Source: Deltaproteobacteria bacterium
Lineage (GTDB): Bacteria; Desulfobacterota; Desulfobacteria; Desulfobacterales; Desulfobacteraceae
Direction of reading: 5' to 3'
Assembly: GCA_003647385.1 (NCBI GenBank)
Contig: QMMT01000003.1
Span: 1 to 19,416 of the forward strand
Length of the DNA stretch: 19,416 bases
The notes under the pieces were generated by a model. That model was given only the letters and a program-made list of their open reading frames with translations. It searched no databases and was not told where the DNA came from. A program made the position numbers and the translations under genes. Below, piece by piece: positions 1 to 8,500 of this stretch (position 1 is the stretch's first letter; each line of letters begins with the position of its first letter).

Positions 1-505
<505 letters not shown>

Positions 506-701
506 TCTCGATCCTGCTAAATATACCCTGCGATATCCATCGTCAACCATAATCTGCATTTTTTAAAAATATGATTTTTCAATATCTATGTACACTTAAC
601 TTTCTATTTTTATTATTATTTTCTCTAAACCTTTTATTGACTTCATACCCAAACAAAGATAGAGTAATTTTCCTCAAAGATAACGGAGTATAGCGTATTA
701 A

Positions 702-866
702 ATGGCAAAAAACAACCAAGATATCAAACAGATAGCATTATGCGATCTGGAAACGATCGTGACATTAAAAAACCAACCGGCTCCTCTCAATTTTAAACTT
801 TGTGATGAACGAAAAGGACTGCCCCACCTGAAAAGCAGACTTTTCAACATTTATCAAGGTAAATAA
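702..866 (+). CDS. Possible small protein of 54 aa, unknown
   Basis: An ATG at 702 opens a 54-codon frame ending with TAA at 864-866, only two bases before the start of the EamA transporter gene, which is the spacing of a co-transcribed pair. The product begins MAKNNQDIKQIALCDLETIV and ends HLKSRLFNIYQGK. It is polar and basic, with no membrane segment and two cysteines. A GGAG at 685-688 is 13 bases from the start, which is long for a ribosome binding site. I recognise no family. It could be a real short leader protein or chance open frame in the transporter's 5' region. Confidence 0.3.
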   Translation: MAKNNQDIKQIALCDLETIVTLKNQPAPLNFKLCDERKGLPHLKSRLFNIYQGK

Positions 867-868
867 CT

Positions 869-1756
869 ATGCTGGGTTCTGTATTTGCTCTGGCTTCGGC
901 TTTTTTCTGGGCCTGCGCTGTGATCCTGTTTAAAAAAAGCGGAGAAGTCTTTTCTCCTGTTTCTCTCAATATCTATATCAGTTTTGTCGCATTGATTCTC
1001 GTCTCCCTGACCATGGTAATTTTAAATATCCCCTTTTTCCCGGACAAGCCCATCAATGACTGGCTTTTGCTTGCCCTCTCAGGCTTTATCGGGATTACAC
1101 TGGCAGATGTTTTCTTTTTCATTGCCTTAAACAGGCTTGGCGCAAGCCTTGTTGCCATTGTGGAATGCCTCTATCTTCCCTGCGTGATCTTTTTTTCTTT
1201 TATCCTGTTGGGAGAAAATTTAAGCACCAATGCCATTATTGGCGGTCTTCTGGTTCTTACAGCCGTTTTTGTAGGCTCAATGAAAAAGAAAGAAGTAACA
1301 AAAAAAATAGTGGAAGACAAAATTTTATTGTCCGGTATTATGATGGGCTCTCTTTCCATGATCTTCCTGGCGGCCGGCATAGTAATGATCAAGGAGCTTT
1401 TGGAACACACCGATATCTTCTGGGCAACCTTTGTCCGACTAGTGGCCGGAACCTTATCCCTGCTTGTCCTTATTTTATGCCACCCCAAGCGAAGCCAATA
1501 TTTCAAAGAGCTCAAATTTTCAAAAGCATGGATTGTTTCCTTTCCGGCTTCAGTTACAGGAAATTACCTTGCTCTGCTTTTCTGGGTGGCGGGAATGAAA
1601 TATACAACAGCTTCCCGGGCGGCTATCTTAAACCAGATGTCTACTGTTTTTATTTTTATCCTGGCTGCTGTTTTTCTAAAAGAAAAAATTACTGTAAATA
1701 AGAGTATTGCCATCCTTCTGGCACTGACTGGTGCATGCCTGACCATTTTGGGTTAG
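869..1756 (+). CDS. EamA/DMT-family transporter (10 TM)
   Basis: This is a 295-aa, very hydrophobic inner-membrane protein with the two-fold repeated EamA layout of the drug/metabolite transporter superfamily: about five membrane segments in residues 1-135, a short basic linker (MKKKEVTKK, about 137-145), and about five more to the C-terminus. The N-terminus (MLGSVFALASAFFWACAVIL) and the C-terminal helix that follows the FLKEKIT motif are typical of EamA permeases, which export small metabolites or amino acids. The substrate cannot be read from sequence. An AAGGT at 856-860 is a weak ribosome binding site. Length is normal for the family. Its neighbours (gdhA divergent, riboswitch operon downstream) do not identify a substrate. 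No clear terminator was seen after it. Confidence 0.88.
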   Translation: MLGSVFALASAFFWACAVILFKKSGEVFSPVSLNIYISFVALILVSLTMVILNIPFFPDKPINDWLLLALSGFIGITLADVFFFIALNRLGASLVAIVECLYLPCVIFFSFILLGENLSTNAIIGGLLVLTAVFVGSMKKKEVTKKIVEDKILLSGIMMGSLSMIFLAAGIVMIKELLEHTDIFWATFVRLVAGTLSLLVLILCHPKRSQYFKELKFSKAWIVSFPASVTGNYLALLFWVAGMKYTTASRAAILNQMSTVFIFILAAVFLKEKITVNKSIAILLALTGACLTILG

Positions 1757-1788
1757 TACCCGATTGAAAAATATTAATTATTTATTAA

Positions 1789-1818
1789 TTGACAAAATAA
1801 AGCCCCAAAAGGTATAAG
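1789..1818 (+). promoter_or_regulatory. Sigma70-like promoter of the cobamide operon
   Basis: A perfect -35 hexamer TTGACA (1789-1794) is followed after 18 bases by TATAAG (1813-1818), five of six matches to the -10 consensus. Transcription would start near 1825, just where the cobalamin riboswitch aptamer begins, which supports the assignment. Confidence 0.65.
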
Positions 1819-1824
1819 CTCTTT

Positions 1825-2010
1825 CCAGGTATAAAGGTGCTTTTGGGATTTGTCATAGTTCAAATCCCGGGATAAAAGGAAAGATGGTGAAAATCCGTCA
1901 CATGCCAGCCGTTGCCGTGATCGGGAACGAAAACTGCAATATATGTCACTCTTTTTAGGAAGGGGAAGACGAGCAGTGAGTAGGATGATCCGTAAGTCGG
2001 AAAGCCTGCC
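1825..2010 (+). promoter_or_regulatory. Cobalamin (adenosylcobalamin) riboswitch
   Basis: The leader carries the conserved blocks of the cobalamin riboswitch in order: AGGTGC at 1835-1840, AAAGG...GATGGTGAAAATCC around 1876-1896 followed by a CATGCC segment, a TGTCACT block near 1945, GGAAGGGGAAGACGAG near 1968-1975, and the 3' B12-box-like run 1981-2010 (GGATGATCC...AGTCGG...GCCTGCC). Closing P1 pairing of CAGG (about 1826-1829) with CCTG (about 2005-2008) is visible. It directly precedes the TrpD-like/CobT operon on the same strand. By family knowledge, binding of a cobamide turns expression down. The 3' expression platform appears translational (hairpin at 2049-2080). Edges are approximate. 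Confidence 0.88.
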
Positions 2011-2048
2011 TTCAACCAAAATTTTAGGATTCTTTGCTGGAACAAGAT

Positions 2049-2080
2049 CCTGTTGAATAAGCATATTATTATTCAGGAGG
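2049..2080 (+). promoter_or_regulatory. SD-sequestering hairpin (riboswitch expression platform) and strong RBS
   Basis: The ribosome binding site AGGAGG (2075-2080) lies 10 bases before the ATG at 2091. GAATAA (2055-2060) pairs with TTATTC (2069-2074) around an 8-base loop, and CCT (2049-2051) can extend the helix, across a three-base bulge, onto the first AGG of the SD (2075-2077). No U-run follows, so control of translation rather than termination is the likelier mode. The role is inferred from position and pairing. Confidence 0.5.
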
Positions 2081-2090
2081 TATTTTTTAT

Positions 2091-3194
2091 ATGTCCCAGA
2101 CATTGAACAAAGAATTCGGCAAAATTATCACCCGTCTCATCCAGAAAAAAAATCTTACAAGAAATGAAGCAAAAAAGGCGTTTGTCTCTGTTTTGAACAA
2201 TGACATCACCGACATGCAGCAGGGAGCTTTCCTTGCGGCCCTGACATCCAAAACAGAAACAAAACAAGAAGTTGCCGGAGCATGGGAAGCCATTTATGAT
2301 CTTGACACCACTAAAGTAGATATCGATGACAGGGCTAAAACCGTTGAAAACAGCGGCACCGGTATGGACACCTTTAAAACATTCAACATCAGTACGGCGG
2401 CATCCATTATTGCGGCTGCAGGCGGTATCCCCATGGCAAGGCATGGAGCAAGGGCCATCACTTCTATCTGTGGAACCGTTGATATGGCAGAAGCCCTGGG
2501 AGTTGATGTGGAATGTACGGCTGATATTGTTGTCAAAAGCATTGAAACAGCAGGGCTTGGGCTGTTCAACGGAATGAGTCCCCATATCCATCCTATGGCC
2601 CTTGGCAGAATCCTCTCCCAAATTCATTTCGGGTCCACCCTCAATATTGCAGGATCACTTGCCAACCCCGCCCTTCCTTCCATTGGGGTTCGGGGCGTAT
2701 ATGCCAGAGAAATGATACGACCGGTGGCAGATGTCATGAAAGAAATCGGCTATGAAAGCGCTATTGTACTGCATGGTTCCATTGACGAATCAGACAAGGG
2801 CATGGATGAAGCTTCAATCTGCGGGGTTACCCATTGCGCGAGAATTTCCGGTAATGATGAAATTGATGAGTTTACCATTGATCCCAGAAAACTCGGTCTT
2901 TCAATCAAGGACTGCAATGATCTTTCACCTGAAAAAGATATTAAAACAGAATCCGTACGATTTGCCGCTCTCTTAAGTAATAAGGAAGAAAGCGCCAGAA
3001 AAGATGCGGCCATTCTCAATGCAGGCTTGATTTTCCTTGCAGCAGATCGGGCAACAACTCTTGAAGAAGGCATTGAAAAGGCCGCCAAAATCCTGGAATC
3101 CGGCACTGCCTTTCAAACCCTTGAAAAATGGGTAGAGACCCAGAACAGAACCCCGAAAAAAGGATTGGCAAGGCTTCACAGCCTTGTACAATAA
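2091..3194 (+). CDS. TrpD-like phosphoribosyltransferase of a B12-regulated operon
   Basis: This 367-aa cytoplasmic protein has the anthranilate phosphoribosyltransferase fold (glycosyltransferase family 3): an N-terminal helical domain (about 1-70) and then the PRPP-binding alpha/beta domain. Visible motifs are GTGMDTFKTFNIST at 89-102 (TrpD: GTGGDxxxTFNIST), MARHGARAITSICGTVD at 115-131 (TrpD: KHGNRxxSSxxGxAD), FGSTLNIAGSLANPA at 180-194, and the metal-binding GMDEAS pair D239/E240. The second glycine of GTGGD is Met and the Asn of HGNR is Ala (A120). These are PRPP/anthranilate-site positions, so tryptophan synthesis is doubtful. The gene is first behind a cobalamin riboswitch and in an operon with CobT, which points to making a ribotide used in cobamide lower-ligand assembly. 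That role and the substrate are inference. No other trp gene is nearby. Confidence 0.85.
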   Translation: MSQTLNKEFGKIITRLIQKKNLTRNEAKKAFVSVLNNDITDMQQGAFLAALTSKTETKQEVAGAWEAIYDLDTTKVDIDDRAKTVENSGTGMDTFKTFNISTAASIIAAAGGIPMARHGARAITSICGTVDMAEALGVDVECTADIVVKSIETAGLGLFNGMSPHIHPMALGRILSQIHFGSTLNIAGSLANPALPSIGVRGVYAREMIRPVADVMKEIGYESAIVLHGSIDESDKGMDEASICGVTHCARISGNDEIDEFTIDPRKLGLSIKDCNDLSPEKDIKTESVRFAALLSNKEESARKDAAILNAGLIFLAADRATTLEEGIEKAAKILESGTAFQTLEKWVETQNRTPKKGLARLHSLVQ

Positions 3195-3210
3195 AATCAA
3201 GGATAATAAA

Positions 3211-3411
3211 ATGGAATTACTGATTATAAAATCCGGCCAGGAGTATATCCGGTTCAAGGATCATGTTCCTCTACTTGTCAGTATTGATAAAGCAAACGTC
3301 TTCCTTTTGAACCAGATGGAAGTAGTGCAGGAGCATGTGTTCCACATCAAAGAACAGGGATTTACCGATGTCTGCATTAAAAAACTCGTTTTGACCGAAG
3401 AGGATCTATAA
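3211..3411 (+). CDS. 66-aa protein of unknown function between TrpD-like and MDR-CobT genes
   Basis: The start at 3211 was chosen because AAGGA (3199-3203) sits 7 bases upstream. An in-frame ATG at 3184 would overlap the preceding gene. The product is 66 aa (MELLIIKSGQEYIRFKDH...), acidic-to-neutral, with no signal peptide or membrane helix. It reads as an alternation of short beta strands (ELLIIKS, YIRFKD, PLLVSI), a helix (about residues 35-49), and a final strand with IKKLVLTEEDL. It lies 16 bases after the phosphoribosyltransferase stop and 3 bases before the next start, so it is almost certainly co-translated with both. I do not recognise a family. A subunit or adaptor of one of its neighbours is a reasonable guess only. 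Confidence 0.75.
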   Translation: MELLIIKSGQEYIRFKDHVPLLVSIDKANVFLLNQMEVVQEHVFHIKEQGFTDVCIKKLVLTEEDL

Positions 3412-3414
3412 AAA

Positions 3415-5538
3415 ATGAAAATGATATTAACAGGTCTCGGAAAGCTTGAAATTGAAAAACTTGAAATCAGTCAAGATATAAAAACAGACAAAATTGAATC
3501 CGGATTTATCCAAACCCATGTCCTTTGCTGTGCCATCTGCAGAACAGATGCCAAAATGTGGGAACAGGGCCACAGGGACCTTGTCTTTCCAAGGGTTTTA
3601 GGCCATGAAATGGTGGTTAAGGATCCAACCGGCCAGCGATACATTGTCTGGCCCGGAAAAAGCTGCGGAACCTGCCGTTTCTGTAAAACCGCCCGTGAAA
3701 ACCTCTGTGAAGACATGAAGATCACCGGGTTCCATACGGACGGCGGATTTGCGAGCCAGGCCGTCCTGCCGCACGACAGCCTGATCCCCATACCGAATAA
3801 TCTTACTACCCATGTGGCCTGCTTTGCAGAGCCCGTCGGGTGTGTCATCAATGCCTTTGAAAAATTAACCTTTGAAAAGAATGACCCAATACTGATCTTA
3901 GGTTCCGGCACCATGGGACTGATCACAGCCCTTTATGCACAACATCTGGGGCTTGTTCCTCACATCATTGAAAAAAATGAGGCCAAAATAAACCATGTTG
4001 CCCCCTTCCTCGCAGCAACCGGTATCCCCTGCACCAAGGATACTCATAAGAGTGAATTTGAACTGGTGATCAATACCTGTGCCGATTATATTGCCTTTTG
4101 CCAGGGCATTGTTAAGGTTGGCAAAGGGGGACAGATTTCCTTTTTCAGCGGGATTTCAAAAAACGAGCACATTGAAACCAACCTTTTAAACCTTCTCCAC
4201 TATAAAGAAGCCAGACTCTCCGGCGTCTACGGCATGACAAAGGATCACATGCGAAAGGCAATTCCCTTCATGCAGACCCATGAAAGCGAGTTTAAACTTT
4301 TGATCGAAGAGATTGTTGCTCCCCAGAAAGCGCCACAGCTTATGACTAAGGTGCTCTCAGGGAAATATCTGAAATATATCCTTGATTTCAGCCTTACATC
4401 TGCTGTTTTGCCGGCCTTTGCAACACAAAAAATTCAACCTCCCGGCATCAGCCAGGAGGATCTTGCACCTGACAGCCTTTGCAGGCAGATTATTGAGAAT
4501 ATCAGCCCCCTGCCGGGCAGCAAACTTGCAGCTGCCACGGCTAAAATGGATGACAAGACAAAACCCCTTGGCGCTCTGGGTCGAATTGAAGACCTTGCCG
4601 TCCTGATGAGTCTGATCCAGAATGATCTCAATCCCAAAATCCAACATAAAAACCTGTTCGTGTTTGCAGCAGACCATGGCATTACCGAAGAAGGTGTTTC
4701 AGCCTATCCATCCGAGGTAACCGCCCAGATGGTGGATAACTTTTTAAACGGTGGTGCCGCCATAAATGTTCTGTGCCGTCACCACGATATAGAGATGAAG
4801 GTCGTGGATATGGGAGTAAGCCGGGAATTCAGACCTCATCCTGACCTGATCATAAAAAAAGTTGCCAAAGGAACAAGGAATTTTGCCATTGAAGATGCCA
4901 TGACAAAACAGCAGATGATTATGGCCCTTGAAAACGGGATGACCACCTTTCTGGATGCTTATAACAAACGCCCCATCGACATTGTAGGCCTTGGTGAAAT
5001 GGGCATCGGCAATACAACTTCTGCCTCTGCCATTATTTCTATTATTACAGGGATACCACCGGCCCAGGCTACAGGAAGGGGAACCGGCATTGATGACAAG
5101 GGGCTTTCACACAAAACAGACGTCATTGAAAGGGTCCTTGCGTTCCATGCCCTTGATCCTGCCAACGGATTTGAGGTCCTACAGAAAATCGGCGGGTTTG
5201 AAATCGCCGGTATTGCAGGAGCTGTTCTTGCGGCTGCATCAAAAAAGACCGCAATTGTTCTTGACGGGGTTATTTCAACGGCGGCAGGACTTGTGGCTTA
5301 TGCCATTAATCCTGCAATCCAGGGATATCTTATCTCCGGCCACAAATCAGTGGAGATCGCCCAGAAAGCAGCACTTTCCCATATGAATCTTATTCCGCTG
5401 ATCGATTTTGACATGCGGCTGGGTGAAGGCACAGGCGCTGCCCTTGCCATTGATATGGCAGATGCCGCCTGTAAGATCATGTGTCAGATGGCATCCTTTG
5501 ACGAGGCCAAGGTAGCAAGATCAAACATTAAATCTTAA
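3415..5538 (+). CDS. cobT: Fusion of zinc-dependent MDR dehydrogenase and CobT (nicotinate-nucleotide:base phosphoribosyltransferase)
   Basis: This 707-aa protein has two complete enzymes. Residues 1 to about 340 are a medium-chain zinc dehydrogenase: catalytic zinc ligands C42, H64-E65 and E139 (in FAEPVGC), a structural zinc set C84, C87, C90, C98, a Rossmann loop GSGTMG at 163-168, and an acidic residue ending the second strand (HIIEKN), which suggests NAD. Residues from about 354 to the end are a full CobT: KPLGALGRIEDL, VFAADHGITEEGVSAYPSEV, GEMGIGNTTSASA, ATGRGTGIDDKGL, GGFEIAGIAGAVLAA and the catalytic RLGEGTGAALA with E671. CobT transfers phosphoribose from nicotinate mononucleotide to the lower-ligand base, giving an alpha-ribotide for cobamides. 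CobT is normally a stand-alone protein of about 350 aa. The fusion and the riboswitch suggest that the dehydrogenase works on a lower-ligand or linker precursor. This is inference. No cobS, cobU or cobC lies in the window. Confidence 0.92.
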   Translation: MKMILTGLGKLEIEKLEISQDIKTDKIESGFIQTHVLCCAICRTDAKMWEQGHRDLVFPRVLGHEMVVKDPTGQRYIVWPGKSCGTCRFCKTARENLCEDMKITGFHTDGGFASQAVLPHDSLIPIPNNLTTHVACFAEPVGCVINAFEKLTFEKNDPILILGSGTMGLITALYAQHLGLVPHIIEKNEAKINHVAPFLAATGIPCTKDTHKSEFELVINTCADYIAFCQGIVKVGKGGQISFFSGISKNEHIETNLLNLLHYKEARLSGVYGMTKDHMRKAIPFMQTHESEFKLLIEEIVAPQKAPQLMTKVLSGKYLKYILDFSLTSAVLPAFATQKIQPPGISQEDLAPDSLCRQIIENISPLPGSKLAAATAKMDDKTKPLGALGRIEDLAVLMSLIQNDLNPKIQHKNLFVFAADHGITEEGVSAYPSEVTAQMVDNFLNGGAAINVLCRHHDIEMKVVDMGVSREFRPHPDLIIKKVAKGTRNFAIEDAMTKQQMIMALENGMTTFLDAYNKRPIDIVGLGEMGIGNTTSASAIISIITGIPPAQATGRGTGIDDKGLSHKTDVIERVLAFHALDPANGFEVLQKIGGFEIAGIAGAVLAAASKKTAIVLDGVISTAAGLVAYAINPAIQGYLISGHKSVEIAQKAALSHMNLIPLIDFDMRLGEGTGAALAIDMADAACKIMCQMASFDEAKVARSNIKS

Positions 5539-5584
5539 TCATACTGAACAATAAAAATAACACTTGTACTGATTGTATTTCATT

Positions 5585-8500
5585 TTAATGAGAATTGTCA
5601 TCAGTAAGCCTTACCAGATTAAAATCCGCCAGAATGGTGTAAAGGCAGGGCACCACCAGCAGCACCAGTATAGTGGACATCAAGAGCCCGAACACAATAG
5701 AACAGGCAAGCGGTATAAGAATCTGTGCCTGCATGGATTTCTCCGAAAGAAGGGGCATTAATCCTGCAATAGTGGTCACAGAGGTTAAAAGCACCGCCCG
5801 GAATCTCTCCCTTGATGCCATCTTTCCTGCTTCTTCCACAGACTTACCCCTGGCCGTGTTTAGTTTAATAAAACTGACCAGAAGAATTGAATCATTTACC
5901 ACAATACCGGCCAGGGATACAAATCCCAGAATACTGGGCATACAGATATCAAGCCCCATAAAAATATGCCCCCAGATCACACCGATAAGGGCAAAAGGAA
6001 TAATGGCCATGATCACCAGGGGTTCCTGGTAGGATCTGAACTGAAAACTTAAAAGACAGAACACACCAAAAATACCGATACCAAAGGCCTTTACCATACC
6101 ACCCATGGATGCCTTCATCTCCTTTGCCTGGCCCTCCAGCCCGATGGTGATTCCGGGAAATTGTTTTTTTAATTTCGGCAAAAATCTATTCTTTGTATCC
6201 TTGATAATATCCGCTGCATTGGCCACCCGAGTATCCACATCCCCGGTTACTGTCACCGTTCGGCCTGCATTCACCCGTTTAATTCCCGCGTACCCCCGGC
6301 TGTGGGTAATGGATGCTACGGTGCTTAAGGGCACCCGCTCCCCAGTGCCGCTCATGAGATAAAAATTTTCAAGGTGTGATATGCTGTTCCTGTCGTCACC
6401 TGTCATCCTCAGATTGACTTCATAGGATTCATCTCCGACAATGATCTCACTGGCCGTGGTACCGTAGAATGCAGCCCTCAGCTGTTTTGAAACGGTTCTG
6501 GCATCAAACCCCCTTATTTTAGCTCCTTTTTTAAGCTTTACCTGGATTTCGGGTTTGCCTGGCCGAAGATCATCATACAGGTCAAAGACCCCTTCATAAG
6601 AATAAAACCAGTTGATCAGTTGTGTGGATGCCAGTTTCAATTCAGAAAGGCTGTTCCCCGTGAGGCGGATTTCTATGGGGAGCCCGCCAGGCCCGATTGT
6701 GGGTTCCTTAAAAGCAATGGCAATGGCATCCGGGATATCGCCTGCAAGACTTCGCCACTGACTGATGATATCATCCATGGTGCCGGATCGATTTTCCGCA
6801 TTTAACAGATCCAGAGAAATAGTGGCCACATGACTGCCTGTTTCTCCTGCATCCGCATTGGTGTTGTACAATACGCTGATATGATCCACCAGATCAGCCC
6901 CGGCCGGCTGGGATAAGGAAAGCCGGCCATTCATCTTTTGGGCTGCATCAACCATCTGGTCCACATAATGCTCTGTTCGTTCAAGCGGTGTCCCCTGGGG
7001 GAATAGAATCCTTGCCTGGAGCACATCTCCTTCAATATCCGGAAAAGCTCGAATCTTCAGGTATCCGCCGGCAATCATGGAAATGGAGGCCATAAAAGCA
7101 AAGACGATAAGTCCGACAAACAGATACCTGAAATTAACTGCCGTATCAACAACAGGGCCAAGAAGCTTTTCCCGGACCCAGTTGATCCCTGCTTCCATCT
7201 TTTGACGAAAGCGGTTTTTCTGATTTTCTTTGCTTTTATTCTCATGTTTTGAAAGAGAATGGGACAGGTGATTGGGAAGAATAAAAAATGCTTCCACAAG
7301 ACTTACGGACAGGGTCAAGATCAGGATAACGGGTATGACATAGAGCACCTTCCCGATGTCCCCTGCCATGCTCAGCGCAAGAGCCCCAAAAATAAATAAG
7401 GTGGTTAAAAAAGAAGAAAATACGCCGGCTGCCACTTCAGAGACACCATCCACAGTGGCGCTAAAGGTATTTTTACCCTTCTCAAGATGTACCGCAATAT
7501 TTTCAGCAATCACAATGGCATCATCCATGAGAAGACCCAGGCCGATTAAAAGTCCGACCATGGAGAGCATATTAATGGAAAGCCCTAAGTGTTTCATAAA
7601 GAAAAAGGTCAGGAAAAAAGAGACCGGCAGTCCCATGACGACCCAGAAGGAAAAACCAAATGGGAAAAAAAGAAGCATGGCTATAAATACGAGGATCAAC
7701 CCGGCTACAGCATTTTTGAGCAGCATTTGGAGACGGTCCCGGACAATTTTAGATACATTCTGGGTAGTGGTAAATGAAATACCTGCCGGTGCGCGGGCCT
7801 CCTCTTCTTCTAAAAACCTGGTTACCGCATCCATGATTCTCAATGCATCTTCAGACTTGGTCTTGTTAATCTGGAGAAGCCCGGCCCGTTTTCCGTCAAA
7901 CAGGATCTTATCCTCATCATCCATAAACCGGTCGGTAACTGAGGCAATATCCCCCAGACGGATCTCAACACCTGTCTGGGAAGATGCTACAATGAGATTT
8001 TCCAGATCATAAAGGGTTTTTCTTTCTTCAGAAAACCGAATCAGGATATCTGAATCCCTGGTTTCCAGACTTCCCGCCGGCAGGTCTATGTTCTGGGCTG
8101 CGACAGCCCCTTCGATATCAGACACGGAAAGGCCCAGCCGCATCATGTTGTAGAACGGTATTTCAATTAAAAATTCATGATCGGAAAACCCTAAGATTTC
8201 CACCTGGGAGACTCTATTAAGATGCTTTAACCGGTCTTTTAAGTCTTCGCAATACAATTTTAAGTGCAAAGGGCTCATGGGTCCTGTAATCGCAACGGAT
8301 ACTACCGGGTCTATCCGATTGATCCGTTTGACAATGACATCTTCCACTTCGTTTGGGAAATCATTAATGGCCTCAACTTGTGTTTTGATATCATTGAAAA
8401 ACTCAATGATATCATTGCCCTCCACCATTTCCACCATAACAGACGCTCTGTTTTCCATGGCCGTACTCTTGACTTCGACAATATTGCTCACACTGTCAAT

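Noticed and set aside
653..690. Short direct repeat CAAAGATA...GAGTA before the 54-aa ORF
   Set aside because: Two copies with unequal spacing in AT-rich DNA, easily due to chance.
2073..2627. Open frame of 184 codons on the minus strand inside the TrpD-like gene
   Set aside because: It is antisense to a gene with clear family motifs. Its own translation shows no recognisable domain, so it is a by-product of codon bias.
2091..3194. Canonical tryptophan-pathway trpD
   Set aside because: The anthranilate-contact Asn and a PRPP-loop glycine are replaced, no trp genes adjoin it, and the leader is a cobalamin riboswitch, so the plain annotation is not supported.
7356..8012. Open frame of 218 codons on the plus strand within the RND permease gene
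   Set aside because: The minus-strand permease is intact over the whole region with conserved motifs. The opposite frame is low complexity (Ser/Arg-rich) and lacks a ribosome binding site.
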